From: Owenia fusiformis
Taxonomy: Eukaryota; Annelida; Polychaeta; Sabellida; Oweniidae
Assembly (NCBI GenBank): GCA_903813345.2
Contig: CAIIXF020000008.1
Coordinates: 7,200,366 to 7,264,365, forward strand
Length of the DNA stretch: 64,000 bases
Direction: 5' to 3'
The notes beneath the pieces were generated by a model. It was given only the letters and a program-made list of their open reading frames with translations. It had not been told where the DNA came from and did no database searches. This document shows positions 45,978 through 58,330 of this stretch, one piece after another. A program made the position numbers and the translations under genes. The stretch's first letter is position 1; every line of letters begins with the position of its first letter.

Positions 45978-46016
45978 ATTTGCGTCAATTCCGCCAGTTT
46001 CCAAACGTAAATACAT

Positions 46017-46800
46017 TCAAATTCACTTTATAAGTTCATGCATTCATTTCTTCGCACTGACGAATTGTAATTGAATTGCAACAAATCATGGATTGTAAAC
46101 CAAATCAAACTTGCGTGCAACTGTCAATGTATCCAAATTAATATCCTACAAATTTTAAAATGTTAATGTGTACCTGTTCATACTAAACCCTTCAAAATTG
46201 CGAACTTTCAAGGAGTATAAAATAGACAATCTCGGCGCTTGTTGTAAATAAATATCTCAGTAATGTTATCATTTCTGTGGCGATATCTACCGTTTAATGC
46301 TATCCCCTTATCTAAATTATACTATAGACTCCTCTTGTCCTGTAACTTTTACAACTTTCAGTTCCTCTGACATGCACGTCTCTCTCGTGCCTGGCATATT
46401 TTGATCATGACACCAAAGTTCGACACAAGTGCAAGATCAATGCCGCAATTGGTGGAATCCCAATCCTTCCTTTTCTGTGAATCAATGTGATGATCAAAGT
46501 GGCAAGGTAATTTGAAAGTTAACTTTTTAAGTAAACTACATGTGTAATTTTGCGTTAGCGTTTATTCCGCTGGATTACAAGTCTGATTTGCTGTATTTTA
46601 ACCTTTATTTTAATCTTCATTGTATTGACTCAACAATAAGGCTCGGTTGTGGAATTAAATAGGATTAAATAAATCAGCGTGTAACCAGATATATATTATA
46701 TATATTTGCATAAAGCCAGTTACATATCAAAGTATGTACCGAGCACCATCGTGGGGCAATTGCCAGTTTTAGAAGTGGTACTTTCTCATTGGTTTTCTCC
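46017..46800. other. 5' flank of the GTPase gene
   Basis: Presumed promoter side, AT-rich. No TATA box, CpG-rich block or other gene was recognised. Confidence 0.4.
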
Positions 46801-46814
46801 AGGGGGGGAGGGGT

Positions 46815-47600
46815 TCAAATTGCCTCCTCCTCGATATTTTCGGTGGTACTTTTTGCAAGCTTTTTTGTGCCTCAGTCATTTTTCTACCTTGGGCCACAGG
46901 TATAAGACACTTTTTGACGTAAAGATCAAGGTGATTTGGGGTAGAGATATGAGAGTCGGAAGTTGATGCCAATAAAAAGAAATTCACAAAATATTGACAG
47001 TGACATTGTTTCTAATAATGTAGACAATGCAAAGTGATCATTATTGCTCTGTTTGTTAAATAATCATTTTTAGCATATTGAATCCCATTTCCAACATGCT
47101 TTATTTCATGACGAAATCGAGCCACTCTTGACTATCTTATGAATTTTTAAAGGTCAAATTCAGTTAATCGACAAATATTCGTGTTCTCTTCACGAATTTG
47201 AGAGAAATAAAAGCGGGTTTTCTCAGAAACCACTTGACGAATAGCTTTGAATCTTTTGCATGTTCCTGAATGTTTATGCAAACGGTGGTATAAGAAGAAT
47301 AATCATAACTCTCTCGAAATTTTAGATATAAATTCTATTCTCTCCCCCCAAATTTTTTTTTCAATTTATTAATTTGAAAATTATTTTGAAAGAAAAACAA
47401 TTTTCCCAAAATGTCAAAAAGTCACCCCCTAGGTCATGTTGACCTCGATTTGACCTTTGTTGACCTACTTTTCCTGAAAAACAAATACTTTTCTGAAGAT
47501 ATCAATAATGTTGGTAATTGAATAAACCGTATTCAATTATACCCGGTGAACATTATTGATATCAGACAAACAAATCCCTCCCTGCGGCTTAGTGTTGCAG
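46815..47600 (+). repeat. Old direct duplication, copy 1
   Basis: Blocks in this stretch recur in the same order at 47840-48835 with roughly 70% identity: CTCGATATTTTC...TTTTTTGTGCCTC, then AAATTCACAAAATATTGAC, TTAGCATATTGAAT, ATGTTCCTGAATGT, CTCGATTTGACC and CTTAGTGTTG. No open frame is shared. Confidence 0.65.
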
Positions 47601-47839
47601 ACATTAGGGAAAGTAACATTGATTCACTGTATTGGACATGTAAAACATTTCTTAACAGAATGGAGTCATTTGCATTAAGGTGATCTGAGAGATTCATTTT
47701 ATGAAATTGAAATCATAAATGTACATATATATCCATGTCACCTGTTCCTTTGTTTTTTGTTTGGTCAAACAACTATACCAGTGTCATTAAATAGCCTTAT
47801 TTTAAGTAATTTTATATATACCTGCATTCAGTGTGCCAC

Positions 47840-48835
47840 ATTGACCCCCCTCGATTTTTTCAACAGTATTTTTTGCAATTTTTTGTGTCTCTGTTATTAT
47901 GATAGTTGGAACTTGATGTCAATAAAATTGAAATTCATAAAATATTGATTGTGACTTTGTTTCTCATACAGTGATGATTATTGCTCTATTTGATAGAAAA
48001 TCATTTAGCATATTGAATTATCTTTCCAATATGCTTCATTTCATGAAAATCGAGCCATTATTGACCATGTTGTGAATTTTCACGAATCTCTCCACGAGTT
48101 TGAGAAAAAAATTCAAAAACGACTTCATATATACTTTTGAATTTTTTGCATATTCCTGAATGTTGATGCACATTGTATTAACAAAATAATGATGATACCT
48201 ATTTCCAAATTTCAGATTATTTTTTAATTCTCCCCTTCCCTTCCCCAATTTTTTCAAGTTCACTAATTTGATGTATTTTGTATATACCGTTGCTAGTTGA
48301 TTGCTCTAGCAAAATCATTGGCCGAAATTATACTGAAATTATGCCAAATCAAGTATTTAGGTAACTATTTTCTTACTAAATCACTGATTATTTGTTTGCA
48401 CACCTTGAAATATGAATGCTAAAGACAAAAAAGTTGAACTTGAAATTGCATTGTTGATTATTCAATTTCGAATTGCAAAGTGGGATTTCGCGATACCTGC
48501 TATCTTTGAAAATGCAAATAGGAAGTTTAGTTATAAAAAAGTGTTTACCTATTATTCTTTTAAGAAGCGAAGCATTTTTGGCAACAAAAATTGTTATGAA
48601 TGAAAATTGACATTTTATCACAAAATGTCATAAATTCACATTCCCTGGGTCACGGTATTCTCGATTTGACCTCTCTTCCTACTTTTTCAAAGAATTCAAT
48701 GCTTTTCTGATCAAGGTTTACAACATTACCAATATGATTTAAATCAGACAAGTAATAGAAATCGCAGAGGGGGTTTAAATGACCCCCATCCCTCTCCCCT
48801 TGCGACTTAGTGTTGTATTTAGAAATAAGGTTGCA
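47840..48835 (+). repeat. Old direct duplication, copy 2
   Basis: Diverged second copy of 46815-47600. It holds about 250 bp of extra sequence around 48290-48600 that copy 1 lacks. It may be a decayed transposon pair or an ancient segmental duplication. Confidence 0.65.
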
Positions 48836-49028
48836 GACAAAGGGTTATTGTTTATCTTTACTTCTCTAAAGTAGAGAGAATGATGGGGAGAAGGGTTAAT
48901 ACGATTCTATCGCTACTGCCATCTTTATATAGGCCCAAAACCTTCAAATTGCACCAACTCAGAACTTGTGAATATTTCAAGTGTAAGTCAGAAAGATCAT
49001 TAGTTGACTCTATCAGAAGTGTGAATGG

Positions 49029-49113
49029 GCATTCTGATACTCATAGCATCTCTCTCTGTTGCATCGATCTCCAGAAGGATAGAGATGGAGAGGGCGTGGC
49101 TTACCACGATGGT
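49029..49113 (+). repeat. 85-bp dispersed repeat, copy 1
   Basis: CATTCTGATACTCATAGCAT...GGCTTACCACGATGGTG recurs almost exactly at 54813-54896, same orientation. The two differ mainly by a few bases in the middle. Confidence 0.85.
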
Positions 49114-49559
49114 GAATGGGTGTTATAGCTTTGGTTAATTTTTGGATTGATAGATGTCGGGCGGCAAGCTGATCAACAAATGGTGAAATGGATAGACGTG
49201 ATTTACAGATAAGGAAAAACAAGTCCCCGTTCAATGCCAATTGCACAAGGTACTCGGGAAGGTACGCAAAGGTAAAGGTAAAAGATAATTTTTCTTCAAT
49301 ATAAAAAATCATTATATTGGACTAACTTAGCTTAAGTTGGGTCACACGGATTCGGGTACATGTAGTAGGCTCAAAGAATAAATGAGTATATTCATTGAGC
49401 CTAGACCCGGGGCCTAGACACCAAGAAGAGGTAATCTGGCAGAGGTCCGTGGGTCAATTTATAACATTTTGATTTAATAATAATTTTTAACCCATGATAT
49501 CAAACCGAAAGTGAAATTGTGCAGAATGATCTGTCCCATCAAGATTTGGCCAATCAAAA

Positions 49560-49793
49560 ATATTTCATTGGCGGAAGTGGGCGGAGCTTAGGAGCTTGCG
49601 TCAGAGGGCTAATTACTAGAGTTTTTGAAATCGTGATTCAAGACACGGAAATGTTTTAAATTTTACTTACTAATAGAACTTTTACTGTGAAATAGAGATG
49701 TGGAATATGTTCCTCTACGTGCAGCAGATATTCTTTGCGAGTTTGAAGACCAGGAATTCTTGAAAACTGAATATATCAAAGATTGAAAGTGGG
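49560..49793 (+). promoter_or_regulatory. Possible promoter and non-coding first exon of the SERTA gene
   Basis: In otherwise AT-rich DNA, 49566-49610 holds an ATTGG (inverted CCAAT), a GGGCGG GC box and a TGCGTCA site. About 180 bp later the donor-like GTGAGTA occurs at 49794. The SERTA coding exon starts right after an acceptor, so an upstream 5'UTR exon is expected. This is the best candidate seen, by inference only. Confidence 0.3.
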
Positions 49794-52700
49794 GTGAGTA
49801 TTTTTTGTTTCTTTTTTCAACGATTTTCTGATTTGGTAGGCTAACATTTTCTTTGATTCGCTTTGAACTGAGGTGAAGCTCTTCCTCTTTCATTTTTATA
49901 TTTCAAGTCATAGGTCTCTTGAGGAAGTGCAGGTACGTGTAAGATTCTCGAGAAACAAGTTGAACAACATGTAGAGCCAAGATCAGATGTTCAAGAAGAT
50001 TTGAATTGATTGGGTTGGCTCGCTGGCCAGTTTGGTTTGATATCTATATTTATCTCGCCCTTGGTTACCTATTTCAAATTCTATCTCATCTGTAAGTTAT
50101 AGGGTAGCCTTTGTATGCACAGTATAGGTCGGTTGGTTGGTTGGTTTAAAAAGTAATTGCGGACGAAACTGAATTACTGAATTCAGCTTCTTACTAAACC
50201 CCAAGCCAAATCCAGTCCCCATTGGTAGTGGGCTCAATGAAATAATTAGAAGACCGGACACAAAACCAAAAATAGCACCTTGAAAATATGACCTTTGTCT
50301 TTACCATCTCTCAAGCATCGAGGGATCAAGTACACGGACACGAAACCGAAAATATGACCTCTGCCTTTATCATCTCAAGCATTGAGGGATCAGTTTTGCC
50401 CTGTAATCTCTTCTTCATATTTAAGTTTGAATGGTTACATAATATCAATTCTTGACACTGTAAATAAAGTTTTTCCGGGATAATTATTTCAAATTTTCAG
50501 AGCGGAAAGATGATGTCCGGATTCGGTAGTTTCTGGTAATTTCTGATGTTGTTCTTCTGTCAATTTACGTTACATCACAACAAACAGCCAATGAAGCAAA
50601 TGACAAATAATATGGAATGAATTCCCAAACTCCATAAAGGGAATTATAGCAGAAATAAATTCAACTCGGATTATGAAAAATACTCATAAAAATAAAAGAA
50701 TCTGCATTTTTTTTTTAAATTCTGCATCAAAATATTCATTTCTGGCCTAATTGTGCAATATTATCCATAGCATCACTCAGATGAATAATAACGTGAGGAA
50801 ATTAATGTCTAGTGTAATTTAAACATCACATCAGTGTGTCGTTTCTAGATGATTGGTGCTCCTCTTAACATTGTCGCTTAGTGCCAACTTTTGAAGTCAT
50901 GGTCATTTTGACTTGAAATCGATCATATCAGAATTGCTCTAGTCTCAAACTGAGTTCAAGACTTTAAATTTAGAAACTGGCTGTAGATAGTTAGGTAGGT
51001 TCAAAATTTTCCAGTAATATTCAAAGTCAACCACTTCAAAACTGTTGGGTTGGTTGATTCTGTAAAAGCTGATCTAATAGGTATGTTATAGACACCATGA
51101 ATTGAATGACATACACTAAGATTGTTTTTTCTAGAAATCTTATATTTTCACTCTCTGATAGTTAACTAGGTGATGGTTTTGTCATGCAAATGCTTTCTTG
51201 GATAATGCAATGAATTCATGATTTAAAAACATTGTATTAATTATGATACTAAAAGAAATTTTGTCAGTGGGATCCATTCACTCAGCATAGGACCATGATC
51301 CCGGTAACTAAGGCATGATGCATTCATAGATTTTGATGATGACTGCATCTACTGAGGTCTAAGAAAAGCTTGGTTTATGATTTTGGATAGATTTAAATTG
51401 TTGGGCTGTTAGACTGGAGCCACACCGACGTTTCAGAATCCATGACAGAAGTCACTTGTGGTGACATATTGTTACAGTCTGACTGCAGTCTTTTTTCTGG
51501 ATGGTGTCCAGCAATTCGTGTTTGGCAGTCAGCGTCTGTTATTAACAAATTGCTGGTGGTGACATTTTGCATGTTGAATATGATGTTTGCATAGACGTTT
51601 CACAGTGGTCCCTGTAGAATAACCATTCTAATATTTAGAGCCCTGCAAGTGAATGGAAATGTCATTTGTGCGTAAATACTGAAAGTGAGTTATTTTATCA
51701 ATAATTGCTTTCTGGAGAAATGACAGTTCACAAGGATTTATTGATTGCATCAAAATACTATATGTGTTGGATGTCGATCCTGTATGGTAGTGTTGTTGCT
51801 CAGTGGATATCTGTATTGAACTTTTGTGACTTTCTCATTGAATCATGAAAATTCAAAAAATAAAATGTAAAGTTTCCATCATTATATCAACACATGTACA
51901 TATATATACAACGACATCATGACAGACCGTGTCAATTACCCAAATTACTCAATTTGGTAATTTTGTAAGGCAAGATAATTACCAAATATGATTCATGAAT
52001 ATATTAGAACTTCCTTAATAATACTTGATATTACTCAACTGTATTTTATATCATTTAAAATACAATAGAATAAATAAGATGCATGATATATTATTTACAA
52101 TATATGTTGGGTATTTGATCAGGCTTTTGAAAAATTCCTAAAAATCTTTTGTGCAATATATTATTTTATCTGCCACGTGTGTGTACTCTTTCATTGTGAC
52201 CTTGCCGGTAAATCAGTTCAGTTCCTTGTTTACAATTGCTTCGTATTGGGTCGCTTCGACTCTCTTTTATTATATCTTTATACATAATGACTATTACCTT
52301 GTTGTTTTTTGAGTTGTTTTGATTGTTTTACCCAATCTGAATCATAGGTGTTTTTCTCATGTTATGAATTGGATGTTTTCTAACTCAGAAGGCAGATCAT
52401 TCTAGCCGTGGAGTCAACAAGACATTTATTTACTGTGAAGCAAAGCTCATTATCAATTTAGCTATATACGAGAATGTAAGGTAGTCTATAATAGTGATAC
52501 AGTGGGATCTGTGGATATACAAGAATTGCATGTACTTATATATTATGAGAAACAAATAAAAGGGTAAGTAAATACCTTCTGATATATTTCAGGGTGTTTA
52601 AAGAGTGTTTACAAGAGTGTCAGGTGTTTTAATTGAGCCCCTTTTGGGGCTTATAGCTACTCTAACCTGTGTATGTTATACTGATTGAAATAAACAGGCA

Positions 52701-54977
52701 AGCATTAAAAACAATTCAACTTTTAATTTAAAAAACTCTTATCGGGTGGTTTTGTAGGGAACATAGGGGTCAATCTGAAATGTGTTCATTTATGTTGTTG
52801 GACAACAATAAAATTTGACCTAGTCTTAAACTCTGATTATGCAGATGTGCCTTATGGCTTGGGTTAATAGAAGTTCATGACCTAACTAGAATGAGCCTAT
52901 CAGGTCAAGTTATGAAGTCTCTGGAACTTGTGTGCCCTTATGTGCCCTTACAGTAATTTAGCAGGAATGAAATTATAGATATAAATAGGTAACAGGGGAC
53001 TAGGCGTTATGCTTTAAAATTGCAATCATGTCAAAATAAAAGGTAACCAAAAATTGATCAAAATTGTAAGATAATTTATGACCAAGTGGGATTTTAGGAA
53101 TGACTCATTGACTCTGTAGGCAGGGCTCCACACAAGATTAATTTAAAAAAGTCCCATCAGGATATAAGGCTGAGATAAGTAATATTAACAGGAACTTAGC
53201 TCAAAAAACAAATAATAATGGACATTTTCAATGTCATGGTGTTTTTGTTGTGTCCTACCCAATAGTAAAGGAGGGGGATATTTTTTAAATATTTCTTTCT
53301 ATGAGGTGGATGAATATTTGTGTAAACATTACTGAACATTTCTTGGACTTATAAGGCTAGGATCTCCCCCTCTCCCATGCATATGTCAGTCGACTTGGAT
53401 TGGACTTATAAAATGGCTTATTGTGCTTTTTATTTTTGAACATCTTGTCAAATTCTATAACTATTAATGCCTTTTTAATTTTCACTTGCTGAATAAATCA
53501 TTGTATTCTAAATGGAAAAAGTGATCTTATACTTGACATTATATGTCCTTATTTGGTTTAAGTTACCATAATTTTTATCAATTAACGCAAAAAGAAAAGA
53601 TGACCAGTAAAAGAGAATTATTTAAGGTCACTCTACACTGAACTTTGTAATTTTTCCAATTTAAGGACATAAGAATAGATTCAAAGTATTGATTTTCTGA
53701 GGGAACTGGGTCGTGTCCTTAACCATGTTAACACACATATATTCCATGCAAATGTTACTTACCACTACCAGTATGATGTCAATGCATTTACTAAGTAATA
53801 TAAGGACAATTTAGTCTTCTTACTCATTTTCAAGTTATGAAAACCTCTTATCTGAATAAACTGTGAGCCAGTGAAATAGCCTACTCGTACTCTGAACTTT
53901 TAAGGTGAATCTAGATACTACATGTTGTATAAGGAATCAATACACTAGCATAGATGTTCATTATTGTTCTATAAGTAAGACAGTGAAAGACGCATATAGT
54001 TGGGTTGCTGTGATATTAAAAAATCTTAGGGAATAAGTATAAACAGATAATGATTATCTGACTTACGAATGACATTACCTCCATGTACGGATATAGCAAG
54101 CCTTGGCTGTAAGGTAAGAACGAAGAATTAAGACTAGTAGTTTATTTTGAAGATTAAGAACAAGATAGGGTTGGAATATTCTGCACCACCTTTCTAATAA
54201 TAGAATTGCATTTGCATGAAAGGTAATACAACACATATCGGATTGGGGATAAAAATTTCATCACTGGCTAAACTATAAAAATACTAGAATGAATACTGTA
54301 GATATAAAAAATTTATACTGCATAAGGTACCATTGAACTAGTGTTCAAAGAATTACAGTACACCATCCAAAAAATGTAAACCATTCGACCAAATTAAATA
54401 TGATCTGGTAAGGATTAAACAGGAGATCTCCCATTATCCTTAATACATGTAATAAAACTTTAAAAATGTATGATATCTGTGATTTATTCATAGTATTAGC
54501 AACTTAATATCTATAGGTACATGTCTAGTATTCTTCAATGAATCAATCCATGTACCCTGCGGCCTGCATGCAGAGTTTAGTTATAAACTACCCTCTGCCT
54601 AGTATAGACTATATCACAGTTTTGCAGCCCGGCTCCATTGGCATGGTAATCAATTAGTGGCAATTACATGTACATGTATATATGAACTGAACATTGAAAT
54701 ATTGTATTATTACACCCACCTAAAATGTTGTCAAGGTAACATAAAACTAAATTAAGATTATGTTTTGTAAGGTATTGTTGTTGCCATGGCACTTTTTGGG
54801 TTCAGTGTTACCTCATTCTGATACTCATAGCATCTCTCTCTGTTGCATCGCAAACAGAAGGATAGAGATGGAGAGGGCGTGGCTTACCACGATGGTGTTA
54901 CCTGTAACCTGGTCACTTAGAACTTTAAACATTGATGGTAGTCATTTGTTCTCATGGTTGTATTTTTGTATTTCCAG
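49794..54977 (+). other. Presumed 5' intron of the SERTA gene
   Basis: About 5.2 kb with no recognised exon or RNA gene. A short tandem duplication (unit about 75 bp, ATATGACCT...GAGGGATCA) is at 50254-50393. Confidence 0.35.
54813..54896 (+). repeat. 85-bp dispersed repeat, copy 2
   Basis: Near-identical to 49029-49113. It sits about 80 bp upstream of the SERTA coding-exon acceptor. Confidence 0.85.
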
Positions 54978-54983
54978 TTAGCC

Positions 54984-55892
54984 ATGCTTAACAAGTGCAG
55001 TAGCAGTGTTCTGTTAGGACAGAAAAGAAAACACGATGAACTTGAGACAGAGCCCATTGAATATACACAACGAAGACAAACAATTCTGGACATATCAATG
55101 TGTAAGCTCAAGAAACCTCACTCGATTAAGAAACGGGAAATGTCTCTGAGAAGATCAGTGCTTATTTACAACACGCTACGCCATATTGAAACTGAACTTC
55201 AACATGAAGGCTCAAGAGGGATGCCATATTCCATGCCAACAATTCCCGCTGAAAGTGTCGAGAGTTTAGATATGTGTCCTGCTCAAGACACAACTCCCAA
55301 AGAAACTGTAAAAGTTGCAACTGAAAACAGTGCGACAATTTGTGCTCAAGAAGAGAAACTAAGTCTAGCTGATAGTTTACTGGCTACAAAAACTCGATTG
55401 ACTGATGAATCGATGCAATCAATTGAAAATGAATCAAACATGGATACTGACAATGTGATAGTCCCTACTGTGCCTGATATCATAAACACAACACCTCTTA
55501 ATTCATCTTTGGATGCAATAACAGACACATCACATACAAACATGGACCTAGGCTTATCACATATATTGCCCAGTGTCACCCAAAGACAATGCAAAAGCAA
55601 TGAACTCCTTCAGAGCCTTTGCGCCTGGACTGAGAATAATGTTGCTCAACTTGGAACTTGGAATACATCCATATGGAGTAGCGCTTCCTCAACAACAGAC
55701 GCTTTTTCAGATATAGATCTCAGTCTGTACGACTTTGACCTATTTCTTAATGGTGCCGCCCAAAGTAATACAAACACACGCACCTCCACTGAGGACTATA
55801 CAAATCTTTACCCACCAAATAATGGAACATGTAAAGGAGATCTACTGAACGATGAATTGGACAATATCATGCAAGTTCTCGTGGGGATGTAG
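54984..55892 (+). CDS. SERTAD: SERTA-domain transcriptional co-regulator
   Basis: A single 909-bp coding exon encodes 302 residues. The acceptor TTGTATTTCCAG ends at 54977 and the first ATG after it is at 54984; an in-frame ATG-like start at 54954 lies in the intron. Residues 12-19 (GQKRKHDE) match the basic cyclin-binding/nuclear motif that opens TRIP-Br/SERTAD proteins. Residues 31-76 form the SERTA domain (RQTILDISMCKLKK, then SLRRSVLIYNTLRHIETEL). A Ser/Thr/Asp-rich disordered middle follows, with acidic clusters, and the conserved C-terminal DELDNIMQVLVGM ends the protein. By family knowledge these proteins are nuclear adaptors for E2F/DP-type transcription and cyclin-dependent kinases (Taranis in flies). 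An AATAAA lies at 55992. Which vertebrate SERTAD it matches cannot be decided here. Confidence 0.94.
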   Translation: MLNKCSSSVLLGQKRKHDELETEPIEYTQRRQTILDISMCKLKKPHSIKKREMSLRRSVLIYNTLRHIETELQHEGSRGMPYSMPTIPAESVESLDMCPAQDTTPKETVKVATENSATICAQEEKLSLADSLLATKTRLTDESMQSIENESNMDTDNVIVPTVPDIINTTPLNSSLDAITDTSHTNMDLGLSHILPSVTQRQCKSNELLQSLCAWTENNVAQLGTWNTSIWSSASSTTDAFSDIDLSLYDFDLFLNGAAQSNTNTRTSTEDYTNLYPPNNGTCKGDLLNDELDNIMQVLVGM

Positions 55893-57820
55893 AATCAGAG
55901 AACTTTGATTGGTTGGAGGTAAGACCAGGTCTCGACTTTCATATAAAGGATGGTTTACAGGGGTTTCAATAGAATTTCTCACAACAGACTAAATAAATGA
56001 AAACAACAAGCGCAATTAATGGGAATCATAAATTTAACATGGAAAGGTTGCAAAGTCCCTAAAAACAATGGGCAATTTTGTGAAAACAACCAGTGAAAAT
56101 CGCCTGTCGCCTGCTTATGAAACCCCTGATGTAATAGAAAAATTATCTGTATAAAATTATTTCAATCTGTATTTTTCTATTATCTCATCCAAGTGACTTT
56201 AACACCTGGATATGAAGTCAAGTGGAATAGTCCAACCTGGTTCTTGCTAATGTAAACATGGCAGAAAGACAGTCATAATACAGTAAGGTCACAAAGAGAA
56301 AGTATTTAAATTATGAAACAGGCACTTCATTTTTGGCTCTTATTTATTAATTATTTATTTTTCTATTAAGCCCTGAGTGTTGTGTCTGTTTCGCTAGTAT
56401 ATATCAATATTACAGATTAGTATTTAAGTGTATTAATAATAATTTATTATTGTAGAGTAATATTATTCTTATATAATAGCAGAATGTATCAGCTTCACTT
56501 GTTATATCTCCTAGTAGCCTTCCAATCTTCATCTTTGATATTCAACTTTTACCCCTGGAATGATTTTTTCATCGGTTAGATTACTAAATGTCAACTTGAA
56601 AGTTGTCATGAGATAAAGTCAGAATTGGTGAACCTTTTAGAAAAAAATCATGGCATGGAATCATTTAGGTGAAAGATATTACGGAGCTAGATAATTATTT
56701 CCAAATTTCATCTCAACTGGTCTTTGGACCTTAGCCTTTTTTTGTAGGTATTTTGTGACATTGCTTCAATAATCCATGAAGGTTTTTCTGCATATGACAG
56801 TTTAAACCTTTTACGTAAAAATAATCCTCTGAACAATGACTTCAAATTATGATTTGTCGATAGTGATTATACTTGTTGCGTAGGTTGCCATACCTATGAT
56901 GCTATAGAGACTCAAGATCAATATTGCCAGTTACAATATCTGAGCAATAGCTTTGTCATGGCAAGTATTATAATCTCAAACAGAAGATAAATGTTATGTT
57001 TTTGTTTACATGATATTGTTATTCAGGTTTTTTCTACTTATTTAAGTAAACAATATTGTTTGTCATTCTGAACTTAAAATGACAACACTTATACCAGGAT
57101 ATTATGTATGGTCAGATCGGTTACTAGAGTCATCAGGTGCATATGTTTTCAAGGTGAAATTAGTGTTAGAATATGATTTCATTTATATATAAATAGAATG
57201 TAAGGTTATGTGTCTCAGGCCTTCAAGCATAGATATGAACTGCTAGTCAGCAATATTGATGGGCATGCTATTGTATTTGATAGATTTTATACACATACTA
57301 GTACATCATGTACTGTTTTTGAAGTGGTATTGTGTTACTGTGGCAACTATGTAGTAACCACATTCAATTTGTTCCATGATCTCCTAAAGGAGACACATCT
57401 TAGCAACCCTCAGCTCCTTTGAGATTATGACCCTAGGCTGTGCAATACCATTAGATCCATGATGTGAACAGAAGAAATGTTCTTTTCCTTTACAGTTCTA
57501 TAAAATACATTCATTGTTTCTAGCTTATTGTTTCCCAGGGATTGATCACGCGTGTTCCGATCTATGACCTTGTGTTCTAGAACTAAACTGACGTCAATAT
57601 GCATCTATCCAACTGGGTTCTATTAAGTTTGACTCTGTACAGCTTGAGTGGCTGCTTAATTCATCTCCCACTTCAGTTCATTATTGTATACAGTGTTGTA
57701 ATGACCTGGTCTCAATTTTAAGTACCAGTAGATCTCATAATTTTTTAAATCGAAACCATTGAAGGGTATTTTATTTTATTGAAGTTTACAGTGTTCCCCC
57801 TAGATTTTTTCTCAATTTGA
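55893..57820 (+). other. 3' flank of the SERTA gene
   Basis: Probably includes its 3'UTR; a first AATAAA is at 55992-55997, and other A/T-rich candidates follow. No further gene is recognised. Confidence 0.4.
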
Positions 57821-57822
57821 TA

Positions 57823-58328
57823 CTGTAGATTGGGTTAATTTGGCGCTACTTAATTTGGCGATTTTGCCATTTTTGGCATATTGGCGGCTATTTAATTTGG
57901 CGGATATGCAAAAAAAATTTAATACAATGTTATACTTGCGCGCTGTTAGCGAATTACTATGAAAATGGGCATGTTTATTTTTTTAAAGTCCTCAAAAGTT
58001 GAGGACCACTGGCGATATTCACCACGTTTGTACATTTTTGTGAGATCATCCTTTACATTTTGCACCTCGATCGATGCTGCTACTATACATCACCTTTTCC
58101 CTGAGTATTAATGAGTGACTGACCAGTTCTAAGCCAATTTAGTAAAGACATTTTTTCATATTTTTGGAAAAAAACTTAACCGGAAGTGACCTAACTACAC
58201 TGGACGAAATACCCTAGATAATTCCCGGGGATTCATTCTAAATTTTGGCGAAGATTTATATTGGCGAATTTTTCAATTTCGCCAAATTCGCCAAATTAAA
58301 GCGGGCGCCAAATTAACCCAATCTACAG
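57823..58328. mobile_element. TA-flanked MITE with TTGGCG repeats
   Basis: Ends read CTGTAGATTGGGTTAATTTG in inverted repeat, extending to GGCGC (about 25 bp), with TA on both sides (57821-57822 and 58329-58330), as in Tc1/mariner-type insertions. TTGGCG and its complement recur many times inside both ends. Non-coding. Confidence 0.85.
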
Positions 58329-58330
58329 TA

